DNA of 53,228 nucleotides from JAJFFW01 sp038531315 (lineage in GTDB: Bacteria > Pseudomonadota > Alphaproteobacteria > Caulobacterales > Parvularculaceae): assembly GCA_038531315.1 (NCBI GenBank), contig JBCBBT010000020.1, positions 1 to 53,228 of the forward strand. The letters run 5' to 3'. Shown one piece after another: positions 45,258 through 52,421 of this stretch; positions within the stretch are counted from its first letter, which is position 1, and each line of letters starts with the position of its first letter. The notes under the pieces were generated by a model. It saw only the letters and a list, made by a program, of their open reading frames with translations, had not been told where the DNA came from and searched no databases. A program made the position numbers and the translations under genes.

Positions 45258-46463
45258 TCAGCGCGGCCCGTGCGCCCAATGGCCTGGCGACCGCCCACCA
45301 ATATGATTGATGATGTTGTGTTCGCCAAACGGTACGAGTTCCATTCTACCATTGATTTCCGAGTGGTGCCACGTCATGCCCTCAGGCCGCACGCCGCCGG
45401 GAAGGCGCGCATCGAGCCACGCGAATTGTTCCGCGTCAGAGGCGCGCCAGAGATTTTCAGGCAGGACGTCAACCCGCTCGATAAGGCCGGCGCTTGCAAA
45501 GTCCGCATAACGCGTTCCAGGCTTGTGGGTGACGCGGGTGATGAGGCCGTTATCATAGGCCGCCTCGCGGATGGCGCGTCGTTCAGCGCGCGTGAAGCGC
45601 TCGCCGCTAAAGGCGTTGTCCCATGACCAGGGCCGGTTTGACTGAACGGCTTCCGCATAGCGCGTCGCGGCGGTGTCGAGATTGACGGCGCCGTCGGCGT
45701 TGCGGAACGAGACGCGGCTTGCGGCGCCCAGCGCATTGTCGAGCGCGCCTTTCATTTCGTCGATCCTGGTGCGCGCCGATGCGGGTAGGGAGTCGAGAAG
45801 CGTTGTCGGCAGCGCGTTCAGGGCGTCGTTGATTTTTTCCAGCGCAGGCAGGAGCTGGCGCCCGACGGCGCTGTTCGCGCCATGCCGACCAAGGAGTTCT
45901 GCGGCGTTGACGATGGTCTCGGCCCATTTGCCAAGTTTGCCGAGTTTTGCCGCATCGCCGATATAAGGAACCATGCTGACGGCGGAAATGCCGGCGCCGA
46001 CAAAGTCGCCGCGGAACAGCGAGATCAGCCCGTTGAGGCCGTCGCTGATTGGCGTTGGATCGGCGAGGCCGACAATGTCGAGCGCAATCTGACCGAGGTC
46101 GACAATAAGTTCGACCTGTTCGCGCGTCAGGCCGGTAGGCGGTGCGCCGCCGGCGCGTTGACGCTCCGCGACAGCGTTCGCGACATCGGCGACGAGGCGT
46201 TGTTGCTGACTGACGCTCAGCTCATCCCGGATGGCTTCGAGAAGGTTTGCGGCCCCATTCGGATCGGTTTGCGCCAGCGTGGCGACGCGGTCGGCAATCT
46301 CGCGGGTATCGAGCCCGCCGAAAAAGCCGCGGGCGTCGGACACGATCTCCTGCGCGAGCGCGCCGGTGGATGCGCCAACCGATCCGTCGGGCGCCGACCC
46401 GTTAAACGTTGACCCGTTAAACGTTGAATTGCCGACAGTTTCCGTTGAAGACCCCGGTCCCAT
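45258..46463 (-). CDS. probable T3SS-linked nuclease toxin (WHH, HNH/Endo VII superfamily)
   Basis: 401 residues from ATG 46463 (RBS GGAAAGAG). The first about 30 residues are Ser/Thr/Gly/Asn-rich, like T3SS secretion signals. Residues about 117-185 (DLGQIALDIVGLADPTPISD..SMVPYIGDAAKLGKLGKW) resemble the pre-toxin region of polymorphic toxins. The C-terminus (364-401) carries TWHHSEINGRMELVPFGEHN followed by H..GG, which fits the WHH nuclease family with its metal/catalytic His set. A SUKH immunity gene follows. The upstream CCCCTAGGGG site lies 68 bases before the ATG. Export by this T3SS is inferred from location and N-terminus, not shown. Confidence 0.83.
   Translation of the reverse strand: MGPGSSTETVGNSTFNGSTFNGSAPDGSVGASTGALAQEIVSDARGFFGGLDTREIADRVATLAQTDPNGAANLLEAIRDELSVSQQQRLVADVANAVAERQRAGGAPPTGLTREQVELIVDLGQIALDIVGLADPTPISDGLNGLISLFRGDFVGAGISAVSMVPYIGDAAKLGKLGKWAETIVNAAELLGRHGANSAVGRQLLPALEKINDALNALPTTLLDSLPASARTRIDEMKGALDNALGAASRVSFRNADGAVNLDTAATRYAEAVQSNRPWSWDNAFSGERFTRAERRAIREAAYDNGLITRVTHKPGTRYADFASAGLIERVDVLPENLWRASDAEQFAWLDARLPGGVRPEGMTWHHSEINGRMELVPFGEHNIINHIGGRSPGHWAHGPR
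46396..46425. repeat. exact 15-base tandem duplication in the toxin N-terminus
   Basis: GACCCGTTAAACGTT occurs at 46396-46410 and 46411-46425 and codes for the repeated STFNG in the putative secretion-signal part of the toxin. Confidence 0.85.
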
Positions 46464-46531
46464 TGGCTCTTTCCGCTTTTTCCGTTCAGAGAAGAGTTTA
46501 GAGAAGGCCGGCTGTGTTGGTGAGGGCCGGC

Positions 46532-46547
46532 GAACCCCTAGGGGTTC
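46532..46547. promoter_or_regulatory. CCCCTAGGGG palindrome 1 (perfect)
   Basis: GAACCCCTAGGGGTTC, a perfect 16-base palindrome, 68 bases before the toxin ATG at 46463. It is one of three related sites, each upstream of a putative secreted-protein gene. A two-fold symmetric regulator site is the likely meaning. Confidence 0.7.
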
Positions 46548-46601
46548 ACGAGCGGTGCGCGCGCCACGCCAGTTTTCCGCCGGCGCATCGCACAAATGTC
46601 G

Positions 46602-46633
46602 AAAGCCGCCGCGCTGTTACAGCGGGCGGCTTT
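46602..46633 (-). terminator. strong hairpin after the DUF1521 effector gene
   Basis: AAAGCCGCC (46602-46610) pairs with GGCGGCTTT (46625-46633), and inside them CGCTGT pairs with ACAGCG around a single-base loop. It lies about 100 bases after the 46736 stop and before the toxin promoter. The T tract is short, so it may act as an insulator or weak terminator. Confidence 0.6.
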
Positions 46634-46735
46634 GCCTTGATGCGAGCCCTCACGGTGCGCGTTCGGGGACTTGTGTCTATTTCTCGGCGTCTTTTTGTTT
46701 TTTCGTTCCGTGTCTACGCGCTCCGATGAACAGTA

Positions 46736-47686
46736 CTAGCTGTCAAAGCCCGCGTTACGGAGCGCGGCTTCGATGAAGGGGCTGGTCCCGCTCTGCGCCA
46801 CATCGCGGATCGCGCGTTCGCCGGTTTCAGAAGAAGCAAACGACAACAACGCGCCAATATCGCCGAACAACAGCCATGCGCCGGCCGCCTGAGTGAAATC
46901 GCGACTGAATTCAAGGGCTTCGCGCTCGGCGCGATTGGCGTGACGGGTCAGATCAAAGTCAGCCCGTGTCGCTCGTTCGCCGGTGAACTCGCTGACCCAG
47001 CCGTAGTCGCCATTGCCGAGATCTTGTTCGAATAGATTAAGACCGTCGTCATGGGCGAAGTCGAGCGCGCGCCCGTTCTGGCCCAGCGTGATCGCGAGAT
47101 CGCCAAGGTCGTTCTGACTGATGCCGTCGATCACAAGCGCCTGATCGCCCTTTGTAACGATCACCTGACTGGCGACGTAAGCATTCGGATTGCCGCGCCA
47201 CGGTTCGGTGTTGATGGTGATCTTCGTGCCGTTTTCCAACTCGAACGTTGTGGTGTCGTAAAAGTCGCCAATGCGCTGACCGTTCACATCCACATGCGGA
47301 TCGCCCCAGATATCGGTCTCATTACCGTCGCCGTCTCGAATAATCATCTGTGAGCGGCGCTCATTGATTTCGAGCGTATAGCCGTCGCCGAGATCAACGC
47401 TGGCGCGCCCGTCCTGCGGCATGGTTGCGGTCCACGGGTCCGCACCCGGCGCCGGCTCGACCGGCGTCGGCAGGCCCGGATAGCAAACACAAGGACAGCA
47501 CCCGCCAAGCGCAAAGCCTTGCGCTGCGGCGGGACCGCCAGCGGCCGGCACCGCCGATTGCTGCACAAGCGCAGCCGTCACCCGCATCAATGCGAATGCG
47601 GTCAAGGTTGTCTCAAGTCGCGCAACAGCACTCGTTGCAAGCGCATTGACAGCGGCGTTCGCCAATAAAGCATTGTTGATGGTCAT
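46736..47686 (-). CDS. DUF1521 self-cleaving T3SS effector (NopE-like)
   Basis: 316 residues with a DUF1521 domain, known from Bradyrhizobium NopE and a Vibrio protein as a calcium-dependent self-cleaving module in T3SS effectors. The cleavage motif GDPHVD is at residues 128-133, with the scissile Asp129-Pro130 bond. Just before it lies an EF-hand-like loop, RDGDGNETDIW (117-127). The conserved TTTFELENGTKITINTEPW and ASQVIVTKGDQALVIDGI follow. Residues 1-50 are Ala/Val/Asn/Thr-rich as in secretion signals; a Cys cluster CCPCVCYPG lies at about 62-71. The C-terminal about 90 residues are unmatched. Good RBS (GGGAGAAC). Effector status is strongly suggested by the family and the locus. Confidence 0.88.
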   Translation of the reverse strand: MTINNALLANAAVNALATSAVARLETTLTAFALMRVTAALVQQSAVPAAGGPAAAQGFALGGCCPCVCYPGLPTPVEPAPGADPWTATMPQDGRASVDLGDGYTLEINERRSQMIIRDGDGNETDIWGDPHVDVNGQRIGDFYDTTTFELENGTKITINTEPWRGNPNAYVASQVIVTKGDQALVIDGISQNDLGDLAITLGQNGRALDFAHDDGLNLFEQDLGNGDYGWVSEFTGERATRADFDLTRHANRAEREALEFSRDFTQAAGAWLLFGDIGALLSFASSETGERAIRDVAQSGTSPFIEAALRNAGFDS

Positions 47687-47851
47687 TCTCGTTCTCCCGG
47701 GCCCTGATTAAGCGTCTGATCGTTTGTTCCGCGCAGCGGCGCCATCTTGTCTCACCCTCTGCAATCGTCTTCAGAATGACAGAAGTCCGCGCCGGCGTAT
47801 CGAACAGCGCACCCTCAGGGGGCTCGTTCATTAAATTTGGTTTATTTCGCC

Positions 47852-47866
47852 GATCCCCTAGGGATC
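47852..47866. promoter_or_regulatory. CCCCTAGGG palindrome 2 (near-perfect), divergent promoter
   Basis: GATCCCCTAGGGATC, the same core as sites 1 and 3 with one arm a base shorter. It lies 68 bases before the ATG at 47935, the same spacing as site 1 to its gene, and 165 bases before the DUF1521 gene on the other strand, so it could serve both. Confidence 0.65.
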
Positions 47867-47899
47867 AGCAATCCATGGATATTGCCAATCTGGATTGCT
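47867..47899. repeat. 9-base inverted repeat beside palindrome 2
   Basis: AGCAATCCA (47867-47875) and TGGATTGCT (47891-47899) are perfect inverted copies with a 15-base spacer, directly after palindrome 2 and before the ATG at 47935. It is a possible second operator or a 5'-UTR hairpin. Confidence 0.6.
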
Positions 47900-47934
47900 A
47901 AAGCTTCAATATCACGAACCGAAGCGAGGGCTTC

Positions 47935-48204
47935 ATGTCTGTTAATGGCATCAACAACACGCCGCCGTCTGTCAGCTTACTGAATGCAGACATTGCGAAC
48001 GCGCGGCCGACAACAGGCCCTGTAGGCGGGGCTGGCGTTTCAGTTGGCGGCGTCGACAGACCAGCCGACATCTTCGATATCGCCTCGCTCGATAACGCGG
48101 CGCTCGACATATCGGGACCGGGCGTCACGGCGTCGCCGGCGCAGGTTTCCTATCAGTCGATCGAAGCGCTTTCGAGCGAAGTGCTGGATCACATTCTGCG
48201 CTAG
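47935..48204 (+). CDS. small secreted-like T3SS-associated protein
   Basis: 89 residues with Asn/Ser/Thr/Pro-rich N-terminus (SVNGINNTPPSVSLLNADIAN), no Sec signal, Gly-rich middle and a short C-terminal helix (SIEALSSEVLDHILR). I recognise no family. GAGG stands before the ATG, and a CCCCTAGGG palindrome lies 68 bases upstream as for the toxin. Composition and control suggest a small T3SS substrate or secretion cofactor (SctX-like size), which is inference. Confidence 0.6.
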   Translation: MSVNGINNTPPSVSLLNADIANARPTTGPVGGAGVSVGGVDRPADIFDIASLDNAALDISGPGVTASPAQVSYQSIEALSSEVLDHILR

Positions 48205-48267
48205 ACGGGCCGACGAAAGTGTTTGCTCGCTTCTGGCGCACGCCGTGCCTGGGATGAGGAGCCGTTC

Positions 48268-49011
48268 GTGGCGCACACTGAAGACTTTGAGGGGTTGAAT
48301 GCGTCGCCCTTGCGCAGCGTCGCCCAAACGCGCCCGGACCTTGAAAGTCGCCGCCGCGCGGCGCGTCCCTTTAAAGACAATCCCGACTGGCGCGCCGCGG
48401 CGCAGAGCCTTGTCGATGCGCTCGGCAAGGCGGGCGACGGCGAGCGCAAAGTGGATTTGCTCTACCGGATTGCCGGCGACCTTGGGGAAGAGCGCTATCA
48501 GGCGCTTGTCAAAATTCTGTGCGCGGTTGACGCCTTCGGTGATCTGAATGCGCGCAGCCGGGTCAGCGATACGGTGCACTACGCCGTCAAGACATGGCGC
48601 TTCCCGCCATGGCCGGCGCCATTGTGGGACGTCGACGGCGGCGGGCGCGCAACAGCCGGCGACAGTGTTTTGACGCCGTCAGTCGAAATTGGCCCGCTTG
48701 AATATGTTGTCTTATGGCGGTTGCAGCGGTCGCATGGGCGTGTCTTGTCATTAGACAATTATCGCGCCGCCTTGCGCCGGTTATTGAGTCTGATCGCGCT
48801 TTCGCCGGGCGGCGCCGATGCGTATGCGGACCATCTGGACCATCTGGCGGCGTCGCCGCTGCCGGGACTTTTTTTACCATCATCGCTTGAAACGCTGAGC
48901 GCCCTTCGCGACGGCTTGCGCGCACATTTGGCGGCGGGCCCGCTCTCTGAAAAAGCATCAGCAATTGTAGCGCAGGCCAAGACCGCCGCCGCCGCGGGGC
49001 GCGCGCGATGA
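48268..49011 (+). CDS. helical protein of unknown function, T3SS-associated
   Basis: 247 residues from GTG 48268, chosen because GAGGAG stands 6 bases before it. The protein is mostly alpha-helical (WRAAAQSLVDALGKAGDGERKVDLLYRIAGDLGEERYQALVKILCAVDAFG), soluble, without a signal. No family recognised. It lies between the small secreted-like gene and the histidine kinase, overlapping the latter by 4 bases. A gatekeeper-like (SctW) role would fit the otherwise missing SctW but is only a guess. Confidence 0.65.
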   Translation: MAHTEDFEGLNASPLRSVAQTRPDLESRRRAARPFKDNPDWRAAAQSLVDALGKAGDGERKVDLLYRIAGDLGEERYQALVKILCAVDAFGDLNARSRVSDTVHYAVKTWRFPPWPAPLWDVDGGGRATAGDSVLTPSVEIGPLEYVVLWRLQRSHGRVLSLDNYRAALRRLLSLIALSPGGADAYADHLDHLAASPLPGLFLPSSLETLSALRDGLRAHLAAGPLSEKASAIVAQAKTAAAAGRAR

Positions 49012-49859
49012 CGGCTGAGGTATTAACCCGATCGAAGGCGGCTACGGCGTCACGAAAAGAGACCGCGACGCAAGGCGGACCGTCAGCGTCCCGCAACAAA
49101 AAACGCACCGCCGCCAAAGCCCCGACGGCGACGCAAGACGCGGCTATCCTGCGCCGCGCCGCAGAGGCGCCCCTGACCGATGCGATGGCGATGACACTGT
49201 CGCATGAACTTTCCCAACCGCTGGCAGCGATCTCCATACGGATTGAAGATGCGATCGCGTTGCTTGAAGGCGGTAAAGACCATGACGCCGCTCTAGATCG
49301 TTTGCGCAAGGCGTCCGACGAGCTTGCCTATGCGAGCGGCGTCATTGCACAGGTTCGCAAACTTGCCCGCGCCAAGAGCTGGGCGATGGAAGCTTTGTGC
49401 GTCAAAGCCGTCGCTGATCGCGCGCTCGGCCTTCTGGACCATGAAATTGACGCCGCGAGCGTGAGCGTCGACGTTGTGATCGCCGCGACGGCGCCGGCTG
49501 TTCGCGGCGATGCGGTGATGTTGCAACAGGTTTTCGTGAACCTGATACGCAACGCGATTGAAGCAATGCGAACGGCGCCGGCCGGCGACCGCCGTTTGAC
49601 GATCGACGCGGCCGCATCCGGCGAAAGCGACGTTCTGATCCGTGTCGCCGATACGGGCGAGGGGCTTTCACAGGCCGCGATGTTGAAATCAAGCAAGGCG
49701 TTTGTGTCGTCGAAACCGGACGGTATGGGGCTCGGGCTCAATATTTGCCGGTCGATTGTGGCGCTCCATCGCGGGCGCCTCTGGTATCAGCCGAGCGACG
49801 CGGGCGGCGCCATCTTCTGTATCGCGCTGCCGCGGGCCGAGGTCGCCGGAGCGCCATAG
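49008..49859 (+). CDS. soluble sensor histidine kinase
   Basis: 283 residues, no transmembrane helix and no PAS/GAF input domain. The first about 55 residues are basic and disordered. HisKA with phospho-acceptor His66 in MTLSHELSQPLAAI, then HATPase_c with N box VNLIRNAIEAM, G1 DTGEGLS and G2 PDGMGLGLNICRSI. The form is like the kinase part of FixL/TodS-type sensors. It likely phosphorylates the response regulator 26 bases downstream. With no sensor region, it may respond to a partner protein, perhaps the preceding gene product. Confidence 0.92.
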   Translation: MTAEVLTRSKAATASRKETATQGGPSASRNKKRTAAKAPTATQDAAILRRAAEAPLTDAMAMTLSHELSQPLAAISIRIEDAIALLEGGKDHDAALDRLRKASDELAYASGVIAQVRKLARAKSWAMEALCVKAVADRALGLLDHEIDAASVSVDVVIAATAPAVRGDAVMLQQVFVNLIRNAIEAMRTAPAGDRRLTIDAAASGESDVLIRVADTGEGLSQAAMLKSSKAFVSSKPDGMGLGLNICRSIVALHRGRLWYQPSDAGGAIFCIALPRAEVAGAP

Positions 49860-49885
49860 CGGCGTCATTGAAGAGAAAGAAGTCT

Positions 49886-50524
49886 ATGCGGACGGTATAT
49901 CTTGTCGACGACAGTGACGGGTTGCGCCATGCGCTAAGCGATCGCCTGATGGCGCAAGGCTATCAGGTCAAAGCGTTCGACGAACCGACGGCGCTTCTTG
50001 ATGCGCTTGATGCGGCCCCGGCGAAAAAATCGCCCTCCAGGGCGGGCGACGCCTGTTTTCTTCTCGATGTCTATATGCCGTCGATGACCGGGCTCGAACT
50101 CGCTGACCGGCTCAAGGAAAAGGGCCACAGCGCGCCCGTTGTTTTCATGACGGGCTTCGGCGATGTGCCTCTCGCTGTTGAAGCGATGGGGAAGGGGGCG
50201 GTGACGTTTTTGGAAAAACCCCTCACCGCCGCGCATTTGAGCGCCGCTCTTGAAAAAGCGTTTAGCCGGCCATCAGCGCCTGAAGACGCGCCGAGCGCTG
50301 AGCCGGATTTTGCAACCCGCGCCGAGACCTTAAGCAAGCGCGAAAAACAGGTGTTGTCGCTGGTGGCGGACGGCATGACAAACAAGGAAATCGGCCGGGC
50401 GCTCGATATCAGCCACCGCACGGTCGAACATCACCGCGAACGCATTCTGACAAAAACCGGCTTGTCGAATACTGACGACTTGCTGGCGGCCTGGCGGGCT
50501 TACGCTGATGATGCGGCCGCATAA
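49886..50524 (+). CDS. FixJ/LuxR-type response regulator
   Basis: 212 residues from ATG 49886. Receiver domain with VYLVDDSDG, phospho-acceptor Asp61 in CFLLDVYMPSMTG, the conserved FMTGFGDVPLAVEAMGKGAVTFLEKPL, then a linker and a GerE/LuxR HTH (LSKREKQVLSLVADGMTNKEIGRALDISHRTVEHHRERILTK). FixJ-type regulators bind two-fold symmetric sites as dimers, so it is the best local candidate for the CCCCTAGGGG palindromes; binding is inferred, not seen. Confidence 0.95.
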   Translation: MRTVYLVDDSDGLRHALSDRLMAQGYQVKAFDEPTALLDALDAAPAKKSPSRAGDACFLLDVYMPSMTGLELADRLKEKGHSAPVVFMTGFGDVPLAVEAMGKGAVTFLEKPLTAAHLSAALEKAFSRPSAPEDAPSAEPDFATRAETLSKREKQVLSLVADGMTNKEIGRALDISHRTVEHHRERILTKTGLSNTDDLLAAWRAYADDAAA

Positions 50525-50563
50525 ACGCTTCGATTGGCGGCCTTGTGAGGGCTGTACGGACGA

Positions 50564-51349
50564 TCAGATCTTCTGGAAACCGTCAGCCGTTAGCGTCAGC
50601 GTTCTGAAATCGACGCCCAGTTTTTCCTTGAACAGAGCATGCGCCTGATCGGAAAATGCCGAGAGCGCCGATGGCCCGCGTCGCTGCGCTTGTGTGAAGG
50701 CGTCGCCCAGCAGGACGATATATATCATCAGCTCTTCATCCATCTGTTGTCTGACGACGGCGTTGTCGAGGCCTTCAGTTGAGACGATCGCCGGCAGGAT
50801 ATCGGCGAGCGCGGCCTGTTCCTGTGCGCGGTTCGTATCGCGCCCGTTGGAGACGATCCATCCGGTGACAAAATAGGCCGCGTATGTGTGACCCACATTC
50901 CGGAAATCATAGCCCGCATTTTGCGCAATTTTCCGATAAAAGCGGGGGATATCGACAGCGTTCAGCTCACGTCTGATCGCCGCCGCCTGATCCGGATATT
51001 GTTCGGCGAGCTTTGCGATGAAGGCTTCCTTGACCTCGCTGGCGACGCGCGGATCAGGCTCATAGGTGAGGGGGATATCGTAAGCGCCGCCAAGAGAGCC
51101 GGGCGCCAGTCCGGAGCGTTTGCCTTTCGCCCCGCCCGGCGCGCCCCCCGCTGCGTCGCTGCGCCGTTTGCCGGCGCTTTTTTCAACCACCTTCTGGCCG
51201 ACTTCCAGCGCCGCACCAGAAAGGACGACGTTCATCACGCCCGGATCGGGGACATATTGCCAACCGGGATTCCACATTTGCGCATGAGCGCCCGCCGGCG
51301 CCGCCGCAGCGAGGAAGGACGCAACACAAAAAACGACGAGCTTTTTCAA
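50564..51349 (-). CDS. secreted hypothetical protein (possibly DUF6683-like)
   Basis: 261 residues with a clear Sec signal (KKLVVFCVASFLAAAAPAGAHAQ). The mature protein has a basic Gly/Lys linker (about 60-80) and a helical domain with VASEVKEAFIAKLAEQYPDQAAAI, NVGHTYAAYFVTGWIVSNG and a C-terminal FRTLTLTADGFQKI. It recalls DUF6683-type proteins, but I am not certain. The start is TTG 51349 with AGGAG 8 bases upstream. Downstream of the filament-like gene but behind a hairpin, so probably separately expressed. A possible periplasmic partner of the T3SS. Confidence 0.75.
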   Translation of the reverse strand: MKKLVVFCVASFLAAAAPAGAHAQMWNPGWQYVPDPGVMNVVLSGAALEVGQKVVEKSAGKRRSDAAGGAPGGAKGKRSGLAPGSLGGAYDIPLTYEPDPRVASEVKEAFIAKLAEQYPDQAAAIRRELNAVDIPRFYRKIAQNAGYDFRNVGHTYAAYFVTGWIVSNGRDTNRAQEQAALADILPAIVSTEGLDNAVVRQQMDEELMIYIVLLGDAFTQAQRRGPSALSAFSDQAHALFKEKLGVDFRTLTLTADGFQKI

Positions 51350-51398
51350 AGGACCATCTCCTGTGAAGATCAGTATTTTTCTGAGTTTATGAAATGAA

Positions 51399-51424
51399 TA
51401 TGGCCGGACAAAGGTCCGGCCATA
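51399..51424 (-). terminator. hairpin after the needle-like filament gene
   Basis: An 11-base perfect stem TATGGCCGGAC (51399-51409) / GTCCGGCCATA (51414-51424) with a 4-base loop, 40 bases after the 51464 stop. On the minus strand a T-rich stretch (ATTCATTTCAT) follows. Likely terminator for the strongly expressed upstream gene. Confidence 0.75.
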
Positions 51425-51463
51425 AACATAAGCAAAATGTTAGACTTGGTTTCGCGCCGCGGA

Positions 51464-52141
51464 TTACGACTTGCGGGCGAGGGTTGATGCGGCTTCGCCG
51501 ATCGAGCGCAGCGTGTTGGTGAGCGCCTGTGACAGGAAGTTGGTTTCCTGGCCAAGGGCCTGGATTTCCGCCGAAAGCTGACCGTATTGCGCGGCGTCGT
51601 CGCCGGTGGCGTCGTCCAGATTGCCCAGTTGCTCGGCCTTGTCGCGCATCTCCAGCAATTTGTCGTCGATCGAACGGCCAAGCGCGCGGGCGATCTGCAT
51701 CAGCAGGCTGCCGCCGCCTTCGCCGCCGCCGGCGCTGGAGCCGCTGGCGTTTTCGCCGCCGCTGTTTTCTTCAATGTCCTGGATCATTGCGGTGACCATC
51801 TGTTCGATGGCACCTTCCAGGGAATTCATGATCTGGCCGGTCTGGACCGGGCCGACCGCCGGATTGCCGGCGGCGAGGCCGTTCACCAGTTCGTTGAGGT
51901 TTTGCTGAACGCCGCTCGTGTCGCCGATTTGCGATGCGAATGTCGCCTGCGCCAGATCAATCATCTGCGGCGAGACGCCGAGCTGCTGTCCGATTTGTTG
52001 GATGATCTGCTGGCCGACCTGAGAGGCGAGCTGCGAGAAAATCGATGTGAATGCGAGGCTGGTGCCGCCTGTGACCGTCGCAAGGGCCAGTTGGCTCACC
52101 ACATTGAAAAGTCCGCCGCCGCCAAATACTCCGCCAAACAT
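51464..52141 (-). CDS. needle-like filament/translocon candidate with SctF-type C-terminus
   Basis: 225 residues from ATG 52141 (RBS GGAG). The N-terminus is Gly-rich and hydrophobic (GGVFGGGGLFNVVSQLALAT, VTGGTSLAFTSI), then Gln-rich helices, a Gly/Ser/Glu linker (126-145), and a C-terminal domain (146-225). That domain aligns with the SctF of this locus: IARALGRSIDDKLLEMRDKA against LARAWGDTLDSQATRIADLA, and LTNTLRSIGEAASTLARK against QSTSVTSIGEALRTTARK. No Sec signal. It may be an EspA-like filament, a second needle protein or a translocator. A perfect CCCCTAGGGG palindrome lies upstream and a terminator downstream. Confidence 0.78.
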   Translation of the reverse strand: MFGGVFGGGGLFNVVSQLALATVTGGTSLAFTSIFSQLASQVGQQIIQQIGQQLGVSPQMIDLAQATFASQIGDTSGVQQNLNELVNGLAAGNPAVGPVQTGQIMNSLEGAIEQMVTAMIQDIEENSGGENASGSSAGGGEGGGSLLMQIARALGRSIDDKLLEMRDKAEQLGNLDDATGDDAAQYGQLSAEIQALGQETNFLSQALTNTLRSIGEAASTLARKS

Positions 52142-52239
52142 AAGTCTCTCCTTCACGTAATTGTCAAATTCCAGTCGAGGCTGGGGTGCCGTCCGATGAA
52201 GAGATGATGCCTGCGCCAATGCGGCGAGGCCATAGTCTG

Positions 52240-52257
52240 CGGACCCCTAGGGGTCCG
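52240..52257. promoter_or_regulatory. CCCCTAGGGG palindrome 3 (perfect)
   Basis: CGGACCCCTAGGGGTCCG, an 18-base perfect palindrome, 98 bases before the ATG of the needle-like gene (52141, minus) and 164 bases before the lipoprotein gene (52422, plus). Third member of the set with sites at 46532 and 47852. Confidence 0.7.
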
Positions 52258-52292
52258 GACGGGAAGTGCGCGGTGCGGCGGCGCTTCGGCAA

Positions 52293-52336
52293 TGAGCTGC
52301 GCGAAAGATGAGGATGAGCCGCGCGAAAGATAAGGT
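52293..52336. repeat. imperfect 22-base tandem repeat
   Basis: 52293-52314 and 52315-52336 are two copies sharing the core GCGCGAAAGAT, followed by the start of a third. It lies between palindrome 3 and the lipoprotein gene; role unknown. Confidence 0.65.
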
Positions 52337-52421
52337 GAGCGGAAAAAAAGCCTCTGGCGCCATGAAACCGCGCACGGTATTTAAAGGCCAGCGGGGCTCG
52401 TCATAACGGAACGTCTGACCA

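Noticed and set aside
45258..46595. Longer toxin start at 46595
   Set aside because: It would place the perfect palindrome inside the coding region; the ATG at 46463 has a good ribosome site and a natural Ser/Thr-rich N-terminus.
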